Shown piece by piece: positions 1 to 9,102 of a DNA stretch of 52,493 nucleotides. Position 1 is the first letter of the stretch. Every line of letters begins with the position of its first letter. Source of the stretch: an uncultured Oscillospiraceae bacterium (lineage in GTDB: Bacteria; Bacillota; Clostridia; Oscillospirales; Oscillospiraceae). Both the position numbers and the translations under genes were made by a program. Where the stretch lies: NCBI GenBank assembly GCA_947629755.1, contig CANREY010000003.1, positions 1 to 52,493 on the forward strand, in the 5' to 3' direction. Under the pieces are notes generated by a model, which ran no database searches, was not told where the DNA came from, and saw only the letters and a program-made list of their open reading frames with translations.

Positions 1-497
1 CCGAATATGTCGAGAAACTCAAGGGCCGTCTTTTTGGCCTCGTTGTACCTGTCCTGAAGTATATACTGGGGCACCTGCCCCTGTACGCAGGCCGACAGGG
101 CTATGAGCCCCTCGGAGTGCTCCCGCAAAAGCTCCATGTCCACTCTCGGCTTCATGTAAAAGCCCTCCACAAAGCCCATGGACACCAGATGGCAGAGATT
201 TTTATACCCCGTCTCGTCCTTGCAGAGAAGTATAAGGTGGTAGCGCACGGTGTCCTCCCCGTGCTCCTTGTCAAATCTGGTCCTTGGGGCCACGTAGACC
301 TCACAGCCGATTATGGGCTTTATGCCTTCTTTCTTGCACTCCTTATAAAAGGCCACGGCGCCGTACATGACGCCGTGATCGGTTATGGCAAGGCACGTCT
401 GTCCCAGCTCCCGCGCGCGGCGGGGCAGGTCCTTTATCCTGCACGCCCCGTCAAGAAGGCTGTATTCAGAGTGGACATGTAAATGAGTAAAGGACAT
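1..497 (-). CDS. dnaE: DNA polymerase III subunit alpha, N-terminal PHP region (partial, runs off left edge)
   Basis: Minus-strand translation from ATG at 497: MSFTHLHVHSEYSLLDGACRIKDLPRRARELGQTCLAITDHGVMYGAVAFYKECKKEGIKPIIGCEVYVAPR; DnaE PHP motifs. Missed by the ORF track because it is truncated. Confidence 0.95.
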   Translation of the reverse strand, partial: MSFTHLHVHSEYSLLDGACRIKDLPRRARELGQTCLAITDHGVMYGAVAFYKECKKEGIKPIIGCEVYVAPRTRFDKEHGEDTVRYHLILLCKDETGYKNLCHLVSMGFVEGFYMKPRVDMELLREHSEGLIALSACVQGQVPQYILQDRYNEAKKTALEFLDIF

Positions 498-544
498 ACG
501 CTCTCCTTTCCGCTGCCATACCGGAGCCCTTACGTATACTAAAT

Positions 545-1435
545 TTATTTCTCCCCCGCGAGCTTCCGAAGCTCCCGGAGCCTGTGATTGAGGCCCGATT
601 TCGTCACCTTCGGGTCGCACAGCGCCCCCAGCTCCTCCAAGCTCAGCTCCGGGTTCTCCTCCCGAAGACGCGCGGCCTCCTGAAGCTTGGGGGAGAGATT
701 TTCAAGCTCCCCGGTGCTTCTCAGCTTCCTTATGGCCTCCAGTGTGGCGGCGCTGGCCTCCACCGTCTTTGTGACGTTGGCGGTGTCGCAGTTGACCTTG
801 CGGTTGACCTGATTTGTCATGTCCTTTTCTATCTTCGCCGCCATCACCCGCATTGCCGCCAGCGGCGCGCCCAGAGTGGTCAGCAGGTCCTCTATGAGGT
901 CCGACTGCTTGAAGTACATGATGTAGTTGCCGCCCCTGGCCACGCTCTTTGGCTCAAAGCCCATGTCGTGGAAAAGGGCCGTTATCTCCCGGCTCACCGT
1001 GTAGTGGGCCGTCGCCAGCTCCATGTGATACCGTTTCTCCGGGTCCGTGACGGAGCCCCCCGCCAAAAAGGCCCCCCTCAAAAACGCCGTTCTGGCCTGC
1101 TCGTCCTCAAGTATGCCCAGATTCACGTGGTGGCGCACAAGTCCCCCCACATAGCCGAACTGGTCCAGTATCCTCCCGATACTCTCCGTATTCCTTATGA
1201 CGAAGGCCCTCCCCCGTCCGTTCTCCGGCGTCTCATCGAAGCTTAAGGAGAACGCCTTCATCAGGAGCTTCGGCAGTCTCTGGGCGAAGCACTCCGACCT
1301 TGTCTGGATACGTATCTCCCGGCTGTCGAAGGTGTTGCAAAAGAGCATCACGCCGTAGCACTCCGCCAGCGCCTGGGAGCGGGCGCTCAGGCTCACGCGG
1401 CACAGCTCGGCCTTTACCTCCGCTGAAAAAGACAT
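545..1435 (-). CDS. whiA: DNA-binding protein WhiA
   Basis: Protein MSFSAEVKAELCRV...; C-terminal HTH 'NLSPKLQEAARLREENPELSLEELGALCDPKVTKSGLNHRLRELRKLA'; conserved rapZ-whiA neighbourhood. Confidence 0.95.
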   Translation of the reverse strand: MSFSAEVKAELCRVSLSARSQALAECYGVMLFCNTFDSREIRIQTRSECFAQRLPKLLMKAFSLSFDETPENGRGRAFVIRNTESIGRILDQFGYVGGLVRHHVNLGILEDEQARTAFLRGAFLAGGSVTDPEKRYHMELATAHYTVSREITALFHDMGFEPKSVARGGNYIMYFKQSDLIEDLLTTLGAPLAAMRVMAAKIEKDMTNQVNRKVNCDTANVTKTVEASAATLEAIRKLRSTGELENLSPKLQEAARLREENPELSLEELGALCDPKVTKSGLNHRLRELRKLAGEK

Positions 1436-1447
1436 GGTCCCACCCCG

Positions 1448-2314
1448 TTACATCTTCGCTATGTCCCGGTGTATGCACTCCACCTCGTGGCCCCGGCCCT
1501 CAAGGTACCGCGCCAGCGCCTCGGTGACCGCCACGGACCGGTGGTGGCCGCCTGTACAGCCGATGCACACCGTCAGGTTCATCTTCCCCTCCTCCTGATA
1601 ATTGGGCAGGAGGAAGTCTATAAGCTCCTCTAATTTCCCCAAAAACTCCTTTGCCTGGTCGGAGCTGAACACGTAATCGTAGACGTCGTCGTCAAGGCCG
1701 TTTTTCTCCGTGAGCTCCGGCACGTAGAAGGGGTTGGGCAAAAATCTCACGTCGAACACAAGGTCCGCCTCTATGGGTATGCCGTACTTGTAGCCGAAGG
1801 ACATGACCGACACCCTCAGCTTCTCCGCGTCCCCCACGCCGAAAAGCCGCTGGAGCGTCCGCTGGAGCCGTCCCAGCGTGAGCCCCGTGGTGTTTATAAC
1901 GAAGTCCGCCCTGGCCCTTACGCCCTCCAGCATCTTTATCTCCCGCCGGACGGCGTTCTCAAGCCCCCCGCCCTCGGTATCAAGTGGGTGGCGGCGGCGT
2001 GTCTCCTTGTAGCGCTTGACTATTGTGTCAACTGAGGCGTCAATGTAGAGTATCTTGTACTCAAACCCCGCCGCCCCCAGCTCGTCAAGGGCCTTGAAAA
2101 GCTCGTCAAAGCCCTCTCTCGACCTGATGTCCGACACCAGCGCCACACGCTCATAGCGCCCCCTTGTGGCGGCGCACAGCTCGGCGAATTTAGGTATCAG
2201 CGCCACGGGCATATTGTCCACGCAGTAAAAGTCCAGATCCTCCAGCGCCGCGGCCACCCGGCTCTTGCCGGCCCCGGAGAGCCCTGAGATTATCAGCATA
2301 TCCATCGGTATCAC
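1448..2314 (-). CDS. rapZ: RNase adapter / nucleotide-binding protein RapZ (YvcJ)
   Basis: P-loop GLSGAGKS, 'CIGCTGGHHRSVAVTEALA' signature; next to whiA. Confidence 0.95.
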   Translation of the reverse strand: MIPMDMLIISGLSGAGKSRVAAALEDLDFYCVDNMPVALIPKFAELCAATRGRYERVALVSDIRSREGFDELFKALDELGAAGFEYKILYIDASVDTIVKRYKETRRRHPLDTEGGGLENAVRREIKMLEGVRARADFVINTTGLTLGRLQRTLQRLFGVGDAEKLRVSVMSFGYKYGIPIEADLVFDVRFLPNPFYVPELTEKNGLDDDVYDYVFSSDQAKEFLGKLEELIDFLLPNYQEEGKMNLTVCIGCTGGHHRSVAVTEALARYLEGRGHEVECIHRDIAKM

Positions 2315-2350
2315 CTCAAAACGCGTATGTTTGTTTTTTACGCCTTTACG

Positions 2351-3259
2351 TCACTTTATTATCCTGACCTCAGGCTCCAATGCCACGCCGGAGCTCTCAA
2401 ATACTCTCTCCTTTACCGTCTCCATAAGCCCTAAAACGTCCTCAAATGTGGCCTCCCCCGTATTTACGATGAACCCGGCGTGCTTTTCCGACACCTGAGC
2501 CCCGCCCAACGTAAGGCCCTTGAGCCCCGCCTCGTCTATGAGTTTCGCCGCAAAGCCGTTCTCCGGCCTCTTGAAGGTACTCCCGGCGGAGGGCAGATTT
2601 AGGGGCTGTTTTTCACGCCTCATACCGTCCAGCTCCTCCATGCGCTCACGTATCTTCGCTGGGTCTCCGGGCCTTAAGCGCAGCGTGGCCGAGAGTATGG
2701 CCTCACCCGTGCCCTCAAACCTGCTGTGGCGGTAGGAAAAGTCGCACTCCGCCCCGGTCACGGTCCTGAGAGTGCCCATGGCGTCAAGGTACGTCACGGC
2801 CTCCACCACGTCCCGTATCTCCCCGCCGTAGGCCCCGGCGTTCATATATATGCCCCCGCCCAACGAGCCCGGTATGCCGTGGGCAAACTCAAGGCCCGTG
2901 AGCCCCTCCTTCGCCGCGCCGGAGGACACCCTTGAGAGCAGTACCCCCGCGCCGGAGATCACCGTGTCCCCGGCAAAGCGCAGAGTATCGAGCCTCGCCG
3001 TGCCCAGCACCGCCAGCTCATGCCGCCTGTCGGAAAAGAGCACGTTTGAGCCGTTGCCGAGTATCATGTACTCTATTTTCCGCCGCTTTAGCTCCCTGAC
3101 GGCCCAGACGAATGCCTCTATGCTCTTGGGCTCGGCGTATAAGCTCACCGCCCCGCCTATACGGAAGGTGGTGTGCTTCCTCATTGGCTCGCCAAAAAAT
3201 ATTCCCGTTCCGGGGTAGCCTGAGTTCAGCTCCCGCGCGAACGCTTCAATAGGCTCCAT
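2351..3259 (-). CDS. murB: UDP-N-acetylmuramate dehydrogenase
   Basis: 'HTTFRIGG', 'GNGSNVLFSD', 'GIPGSLGGGIYMNAGAYGGEI', 'PSAGSTFKRPE' motifs. Confidence 0.95.
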   Translation of the reverse strand: MEPIEAFARELNSGYPGTGIFFGEPMRKHTTFRIGGAVSLYAEPKSIEAFVWAVRELKRRKIEYMILGNGSNVLFSDRRHELAVLGTARLDTLRFAGDTVISGAGVLLSRVSSGAAKEGLTGLEFAHGIPGSLGGGIYMNAGAYGGEIRDVVEAVTYLDAMGTLRTVTGAECDFSYRHSRFEGTGEAILSATLRLRPGDPAKIRERMEELDGMRREKQPLNLPSAGSTFKRPENGFAAKLIDEAGLKGLTLGGAQVSEKHAGFIVNTGEATFEDVLGLMETVKERVFESSGVALEPEVRIIK

Positions 3260-4200
3260 CAGTTATTCTCCAGACTGTCAAAATAGTCGTCAAGCTGCTC
3301 GGCGAAGTCCTTGCCGGAGTTGAGGCCCATGCGCTTTTGCCTGTTGTTCATGGCCGCCACCTCGATTATGACCGCAAGGTTCCTCCCCGGCCTTATGGGC
3401 ACCACGATGTATGGCACCTTCACGCCAAGTATGTCTATCTCCTCGGTGTCCGTGCCCATGCGGTCGTAGGCGTTCTCGGCGTTCCAGTTTTCGAGCTTTA
3501 TGACCAGGTCCACCTTCTCGCTCCACTTGACGGCCCCGTTGCCGAATATCCTGCGCACGTCCACCACGCCGATGCCCCGAAGCTCGATGTAGTTGCGTAT
3601 GAGGTCCGGCGCCGTGCCCGTGAGGGTGGTGGAGTTCACCTTCTTTATTATCACCGCGTCGTCGGATATGAGGTGGTGTCCCCGCTTTATGAGCTCTATG
3701 GCCGTCTCCGACTTGCCCATTCCGCTCTCGCCCAGTATGAGCACTCCCTCGGAATAGACCTCCAAAAACACCCCGTGGCGCATTATCTGGGGCGCCAAGG
3801 CGTTATTGAGCTTCGTTGTGAGCTCGATTATGAGCTCCGATGTCTCCCGGTGGGACTTGAGTATAGTAATGTCGTGCTCGCGGGCCGAGTCCAGCGTCCC
3901 CTCCGGTATGTTCACGTCGTGGGCGATAATTATGGCCGGCACGCCGCTTGCCATGAGCTTGTCGAGCTTGGTCCGGCGCTCCTCCTCGGAAAACTGCTGG
4001 AGGTACGCGTCCTCGTTCCAGCCCAGTATCTGGAGCCGGTCCGTGGCGAAGTTCGTGTAAAACCCGGTGAGCTGAAGTCCGGGCCTGTTGATGACGGCGG
4101 TGGTTATGAGCTTCTTGGCGTAGTCGGTGGAAGTGAAAAGGGGCTCTAAGCCGATCTGCTCGGCCAAAAGCTTCAGCGGCATTCCGTGCAATGTATCCAT
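3259..4200 (-). CDS. hprK: HPr(Ser) kinase/phosphorylase
   Basis: P-loop 'GESGMGKSETAIELIKRGH', 'LISDDAV', 'RNYIELRGIGVVDVRRIFG'. Confidence 0.95.
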   Translation of the reverse strand: MDTLHGMPLKLLAEQIGLEPLFTSTDYAKKLITTAVINRPGLQLTGFYTNFATDRLQILGWNEDAYLQQFSEEERRTKLDKLMASGVPAIIIAHDVNIPEGTLDSAREHDITILKSHRETSELIIELTTKLNNALAPQIMRHGVFLEVYSEGVLILGESGMGKSETAIELIKRGHHLISDDAVIIKKVNSTTLTGTAPDLIRNYIELRGIGVVDVRRIFGNGAVKWSEKVDLVIKLENWNAENAYDRMGTDTEEIDILGVKVPYIVVPIRPGRNLAVIIEVAAMNNRQKRMGLNSGKDFAEQLDDYFDSLENN

Positions 4201-4402
4201 ATGATTCGCCCTCCCGTTATCGGATAATCATTTGCTACAATCAGCTACTATAATTTTATACAAAAACTGTCGTTTTGGCAATAGTTTACGCAATATAAAT
4301 ATTTTCTTCTCACGCAAAAATTTTTCTTGCATTTTTCGTTTGGTTCTGCTATTATATATAGGCTTATGTCAGACATAAATTTTCTGCAAGGAGGTGCAGC
4401 AG

Positions 4403-4591
4403 ATGGCTAAGTGTGAATTTTGCGGCAAGGGCGTCTCATTTGGTATTCAGGTGAGCCACTCCCACAGGAGATCCAACCGCACCTGGAAACCGAATGTAAA
4501 GCGTGTCAAGGCCGTGGTAGACGGCTCCCCCCGCCACGTTTACGTCTGTACCCGTTGCCTCCGCAGCGGCAAGGTCACCCGTGCGGTGTAA
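4403..4591 (+). CDS. rpmB: 50S ribosomal protein L28
   Basis: MAKCEFCGKGVSFGIQVSHSHRRSNRTWKPNVKRVK...; SD AAGGAGGTG upstream; start refined from 4394 to 4403. Confidence 0.95.
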   Translation: MAKCEFCGKGVSFGIQVSHSHRRSNRTWKPNVKRVKAVVDGSPRHVYVCTRCLRSGKVTRAV

Positions 4592-4623
4592 GTAAATTTT
4601 CTGAATTTACAGTTGATAAGTCG

Positions 4624-4657
4624 ATCCCCGTCCTTTCGGACGGGGATTTGCTTTTTA
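4624..4657 (+). terminator. Rho-independent terminator after rpmB
   Basis: ATCCCCGTCC-tttc-GGACGGGGAT followed by TTGCTTTTTATTT. Confidence 0.85.
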
Positions 4658-4658
4658 T

Positions 4659-6224
4659 TTATTCCTCGCTGAGCTTCACGGTTATTATCCCGTTTATCCT
4701 CCTTACGGACCCGCCGGCGGGATAGGCGGGCATGCTTTTAAATTCCTCCGTGGCCTTTATGCCCTCCGTCTCCTGCGGGCTCACCCACGCGGAGCTGAAG
4801 CCTAAGTAGTACTCAAAAAGCCGCCCGCGGGAGTATACATTGACAAGCTCGCTTCCCGTAAATATTCCCGTGAGGTGCTCATTCGGTATCACCGCCGGCA
4901 TGGAGGCCCTGCCTATAAGCGCCACCTTCTCGCCGGGTACATACCCCTCCTGCTCCTCCACCCTTGTAAAGAGCCTTGTGAGGTAATTCTGGGCGCTCTG
5001 GCGGCTCAGGTCCATCTCCAGATAGACCTTGTTCGTTATGATGGCCCCCTCGTACCCGGTGACAGCCGTCACCGCTAAGAGCGCCGCGGCGCATATGACC
5101 GCCGCTCCCCTTCTCCACCGGCCCTTTTCGGGAAGCGCTATCCTCTCCGCCGCCGCGGCGGGGAACAGCCACATCATGACCGTGGCGTACATCATGAGCC
5201 AGTGGACGGTGCTTTCATCGGCCATGACGAACTGAAGCTCCATAGCCAGCGGCAGGACCGCCGTCAGCGCAAGGAAAAGGCAAAGGCACGCGGGCCTTTT
5301 CCAGATCTTATTTTTGTATACGAGCCACGCCGCGGCCAGAACCGACACACCGCTTGAGGCCTTCAAAAACACCGGAAAGCTCACATGCGCCGCGCCGAAC
5401 ACCGTACTTGCCGGAAATCCGAGGGCGTAGCCGTAGGCCTTCGCCACACGCTTTACGAGCGTCTTTAAGTCCACGTCCGTCATGCCGTCGATACCGGCGT
5501 AGCCCAGAAGCTCCGTCCCAGTCACAAAAAGGCACAGCTTCAGCACGACGAAATAAATGATGAGCCCCAGTGCAAGGCCCGCAAGGCACTTAAGGCAGTC
5601 GACTATCTCCCCTCTCAGGTCCCGCTCCCGCCCGCCGTCCAGCAGATCGAGTGCCAGCGCCAGCACGCAAAGCGCCGCGGCCAGCGCCAGATACGCCTGA
5701 TAACAGCCCATGCTCATGCCTATAAGCGCGGCCCCCGGCGCGAACCACCGCCAGCCCGGCCGCCTTATGAGCGCCGCGCCCGAAACCGCCATGAACATGG
5801 CGATAAAGTAGGCCGGAGCCGTGAACATATAGGCCCATGTGCACACCACCGTGGGGTGGGCCGCCATACAGAGCGCCACCGCGGCGGTACCGGGTAGACT
5901 TCGCACCCCCAGCACCCTCGCCACGGTCAATATGGTGAGCGCCAGAAATACCGACCCCACTATCCCGTTGAGCATCGGCGCGCTGATCCTGCCCGTGAGC
6001 TTTATGACGGGATTCAAAAGCCACCGCCCGGAGGGCAGAAAAGACACGCCCCCGAACATCTCGCACAGGTCGTCGTGGTTTATGAGCTTATTCGTAAAGG
6101 CGTAAAAATGCACGGCCAGGACCGCTAAAAGGCATATGAAAAACGCCGCCGTGTCCTTACGTGAAATACGCCTCTTTATCTCCGAGAATACCCTCGACAG
6201 GGCGCTCTCCTCCGGCATTCTCAC
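4659..6224 (-). CDS. Multi-TM glucosyltransferase-domain (GtrII-like) membrane protein
   Basis: 521-aa polytopic protein ('HFYAFTNKLINHDDLCEMFGG...SGRWLLNPVIKL'); start overlaps the end of a GtrA gene, with a GtrB-like GT2 upstream. Confidence 0.75.
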   Translation of the reverse strand: MRMPEESALSRVFSEIKRRISRKDTAAFFICLLAVLAVHFYAFTNKLINHDDLCEMFGGVSFLPSGRWLLNPVIKLTGRISAPMLNGIVGSVFLALTILTVARVLGVRSLPGTAAVALCMAAHPTVVCTWAYMFTAPAYFIAMFMAVSGAALIRRPGWRWFAPGAALIGMSMGCYQAYLALAAALCVLALALDLLDGGRERDLRGEIVDCLKCLAGLALGLIIYFVVLKLCLFVTGTELLGYAGIDGMTDVDLKTLVKRVAKAYGYALGFPASTVFGAAHVSFPVFLKASSGVSVLAAAWLVYKNKIWKRPACLCLFLALTAVLPLAMELQFVMADESTVHWLMMYATVMMWLFPAAAAERIALPEKGRWRRGAAVICAAALLAVTAVTGYEGAIITNKVYLEMDLSRQSAQNYLTRLFTRVEEQEGYVPGEKVALIGRASMPAVIPNEHLTGIFTGSELVNVYSRGRLFEYYLGFSSAWVSPQETEGIKATEEFKSMPAYPAGGSVRRINGIITVKLSEE

Positions 6225-6670
6225 TCCCCCTTATCGTCGGGCTTTTTCTCGGCGAAGGCGAAAAACCGCTGGCCGATGTAATTGAGCACCACAAAAAGCC
6301 CCATGCCCACGAGCATGGCCACGTTGTCCCGTACCTTCACCGACGCGCCGGAGAGTATGAGCCTCACCAAAGGCCGCGCCGCGCCGTAGGCGATGAGGTA
6401 GCACACGCTTATCTCCAGCGCGAAGCGCAGTACGGTCTTTGCTCCCTTTTCCTTATTTTTAAAGGTGAAGTGCTTATTGAGGAAGTAGCTCAATATACTG
6501 CCGAAAAAATAGTTGGCGGCGCTGGACACCCAGTAGCTTAGGTGCAGGAGATTATAAAAGGCGAACATTATGGCCGTGCCGAAAAGCGTGTTCACCACGC
6601 CCACCAGTATAAACTTAAGGAAGGTCCTGTCAAAAAACATCATGACAAAGCCACGAAGCTTCTCTTTCAC
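6221..6670 (-). CDS. GtrA family protein (polyprenyl-linked sugar flippase-like)
   Basis: 149 aa, 4 TM: 'FLKFILVGVVNTLFGTAIMFAFYNLL...YFFGSILSYFLNKHFTFK'. Confidence 0.9.
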   Translation of the reverse strand: MKEKLRGFVMMFFDRTFLKFILVGVVNTLFGTAIMFAFYNLLHLSYWVSSAANYFFGSILSYFLNKHFTFKNKEKGAKTVLRFALEISVCYLIAYGAARPLVRLILSGASVKVRDNVAMLVGMGLFVVLNYIGQRFFAFAEKKPDDKGE

Positions 6671-7599
6671 CTTATATCACCGCACTCCCTTGAGATTATA
6701 TATCTGGGCCTCCCCAGACTCTGGCGGTATATCCTGCCTATATAGTACCCCGCCACGCCCAGGCAGGCGAGTATCACGGCCACGCCCAAAGTCCCAAGGC
6801 ACCCCAAAAATACGAGCCACCCGCCGGGGGCGCTCCCCAGTACGGCGTAGAGTATCCCCGTTATCACCGCCGCAAGAGCGAAGATGACGGCAAAGACCGT
6901 GGCCAGCTGCATGGGAGCCGTGGAAAAGGCCGTGACGGAGGATATGGCGTACCTTACAAGGCTCTTGAAGGACCACTTTGACTTCCCCGCGGTCCTCTCG
7001 GCCACGGAAAACTCAAGCTCCGTCCGCTTAAAGCCCACGAAGGCCGTGAGTCCCCGGAAAAATACCTCCTGCTCCGGGAGGGTCAACAGCGTGTCCACCA
7101 CCTTCCGGTCAAGGACCATGAAGTCAGAGGACCGCTTCATGTCCAGCCCCGCTAAGCGGCTTATGACGGAGTAAAACCCGTTGGCGCAGACCTTGTGGAA
7201 AAGCGACTCCTTTCCCCTGTCGGCCTTCACGCCCTCCACCACCTCATAGCCCCGCTCCCACAGCCCGTAGAGCTCCGGGAGCTTCTCCGCCGGGTGCTGA
7301 AGGTCGCAGTCCATCACCGCGGCACATTGGCCACTCACGCGTGAAAGCCCCGCGAACACCGCCCGGTCCTTTCCGAAATTCCGGGAAAAGCTGACGCCCC
7401 GGACATGTATGTCCCTCTCATGGGCCCGCTCTATGGCCTGCCAGGTGCCGTCTACGGAGCCGTCGTCCACGAAGATAAGCTCGTAGGGTATATTGGCGTC
7501 CCTAAGCACCCCGGCCACCGTGGCCGCGGCCTTCTCCACCATGGCCTCCTCGTTGAAGGCCGGGATAACCACCGACATGAGCTTGTCCATACCCATCAC
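6667..7599 (-). CDS. Glycosyltransferase family 2 (GtrB/DPM1-like, polyprenyl-phosphate glycosyltransferase)
   Basis: 'SVVIPAFNEEAMVEKAAATV', 'FVDDGSVDGTW', 'VMDCDLQHPAEKLPEL', two C-terminal TMs. Confidence 0.92.
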   Translation of the reverse strand: MMGMDKLMSVVIPAFNEEAMVEKAAATVAGVLRDANIPYELIFVDDGSVDGTWQAIERAHERDIHVRGVSFSRNFGKDRAVFAGLSRVSGQCAAVMDCDLQHPAEKLPELYGLWERGYEVVEGVKADRGKESLFHKVCANGFYSVISRLAGLDMKRSSDFMVLDRKVVDTLLTLPEQEVFFRGLTAFVGFKRTELEFSVAERTAGKSKWSFKSLVRYAISSVTAFSTAPMQLATVFAVIFALAAVITGILYAVLGSAPGGWLVFLGCLGTLGVAVILACLGVAGYYIGRIYRQSLGRPRYIISRECGDIR

Positions 7600-7675
7600 C
7601 CCTTTTTATATCATATTAAACTACCAAAGAGCCGGAAAAGCAAGTATTAATTCAAATTGTCAAAAAACTCAAATT

Positions 7676-7752
7676 CAAATATTTTTCGCAAGGACATGCG
7701 CCTTGTGAAAAATACCTTTTGTCGGAAAAGGCCGCAGGCCTTTTTCGACAGG
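7676..7752. repeat. Intergenic modular palindromic repeat, copy B (short form)
   Basis: AATATTTTTCGCAAGGACATGCGCCTTGTGAAAAATACCTTTTGTC then GTCGGAAAAGGCCGCAGGCCTTTTTCGAC; near-identical ~45-nt start to the copy at 35680. Confidence 0.8.
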
Positions 7753-7760
7753 CTGAAGTA

Positions 7761-9086
7761 TTAATTCTCCCGCTCTCCCCGCTCCCGGATAATTATCCTT
7801 ATGGGCGTGCCCTCAAGGCCGAATACCGACCTTATCTGGTTTTCCAGGTACCGCTGATAGGAGAAATGAAAAAGCTCCGAGTCGTTGCAGAATATGACGA
7901 ACGTGGGCGGCCTTACGCTGACCTGGGTCATGTAGAATATCTTGAGCCTGCGCCCCTTGTCGCTGGGCGGCTGTACCCTCGCCTGAGCGTCGGCCAGAAC
8001 GTTATTGAGCTGTCCTGTGGTAATACGCCTGTTGGCCTGCTCGTTTACGGAATTGGCCAGAGCGAATATCCTGTCCACCCTCTGCCCCGTGAGAGCCGAG
8101 ACGAAAAGTATGGGCGCGTAGGGCATGAACGACAGGTCCCTTCTTATGTCCGCCTTCAGCTTGTCCATGGTCTTGCCGTCCTTCTCCACAAGGTCCCACT
8201 TGTTGACAAGTATGATACTGGCCCTTCCGGCCTCGTGGGCCATACCGGCCACCTTCGTGTCCTGCTCGGTGACGCCGTCTCTGGCGTCAATCATTATAAG
8301 GCACACGTCGCACCGCTCTATGGCCAGCTGTGCCCGCATTACGGAAAATTTCTCCACCCTGTCGTCAACTCTCGACTTCCGGCGCATACCGGCGGTGTCT
8401 ATGAGCACGTATTTTCCGAACTCGTTCTCAAAGGGCGTGTCCACCGCGTCACGGGTGGTCCCGGCCTCGTCGGAGACTATGACCCGCTCCTCCCCCAGTA
8501 TCCTGTTGACGATGGAGCTCTTGCCCACGTTGGGCTTGCCGATGAAGGCGAGCTTCACCGCGTCGCTGTCCGCCTCGTCCTCCTCGGCGGGGGGAAAATA
8601 CTTCATGCACTCGTCAAGAAGGTCCCCCGTCCCGTGGCCGTGGAGGGCCGACAGGGCTATGGGGTCCCCAAGTCCGAGGGCGTAGAACTCATAAATATCC
8701 GGGTTTACGGGCCCCACGGAGTCCATCTTGTTCACCGCCAGCACCACGGGCTTGCCGCTCCGCTTGAGCATATCCGCAACCTCCTGGTCCGCGGCGGTGA
8801 CGCCGGTGGATATGTCCCCCACGAACACGACGACGGTGGCCGTGTCTATGGCGATAAGGGCCTGCTCGCGCATGAAGGCCAGTATCTCGCTGTCGGCGGT
8901 AGGCTCTATCCCCCCGGTGTCGACTATGTCAAAGCTCCGCCCGGCCCACTCGCACTTGGCGTAGAGCCTGTCGCGGGTGACCCCCGGCGTGTCCTCCACT
9001 ATTGACAGCCTTGCCCCTGCAAGCTTATTGAATAAAAGGCTCTTGCCCACGTTGGGCCGGCCCACTATGGCAACTCGCGGTCTCAT
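7761..9086 (-). CDS. der: Ribosome biogenesis GTPase Der (EngA)
   Basis: Two GTPase domains: 'GRPNVGKSLLFNKL' and 'GKPNVGKSSIVNRI'. Confidence 0.97.
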   Translation of the reverse strand: MRPRVAIVGRPNVGKSLLFNKLAGARLSIVEDTPGVTRDRLYAKCEWAGRSFDIVDTGGIEPTADSEILAFMREQALIAIDTATVVVFVGDISTGVTAADQEVADMLKRSGKPVVLAVNKMDSVGPVNPDIYEFYALGLGDPIALSALHGHGTGDLLDECMKYFPPAEEDEADSDAVKLAFIGKPNVGKSSIVNRILGEERVIVSDEAGTTRDAVDTPFENEFGKYVLIDTAGMRRKSRVDDRVEKFSVMRAQLAIERCDVCLIMIDARDGVTEQDTKVAGMAHEAGRASIILVNKWDLVEKDGKTMDKLKADIRRDLSFMPYAPILFVSALTGQRVDRIFALANSVNEQANRRITTGQLNNVLADAQARVQPPSDKGRRLKIFYMTQVSVRPPTFVIFCNDSELFHFSYQRYLENQIRSVFGLEGTPIRIIIRERGEREN

Positions 9087-9102
9087 TTCTACCTCCGTTT
9101 TC

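Noticed and set aside
3337-4149. 270-aa plus-strand ORF opposite hprK, and similar long shadows at 21374-22360, 37374-38327 and 9814-10482
   Set aside because: Antisense to well-supported genes, with no SD and no recognisable domain.
7719-9005. 428-aa plus-strand ORF
   Set aside because: Lies antisense to der, which has clear GTPase motifs. It is a product of biased GC3 codon usage; the translation is low-complexity.
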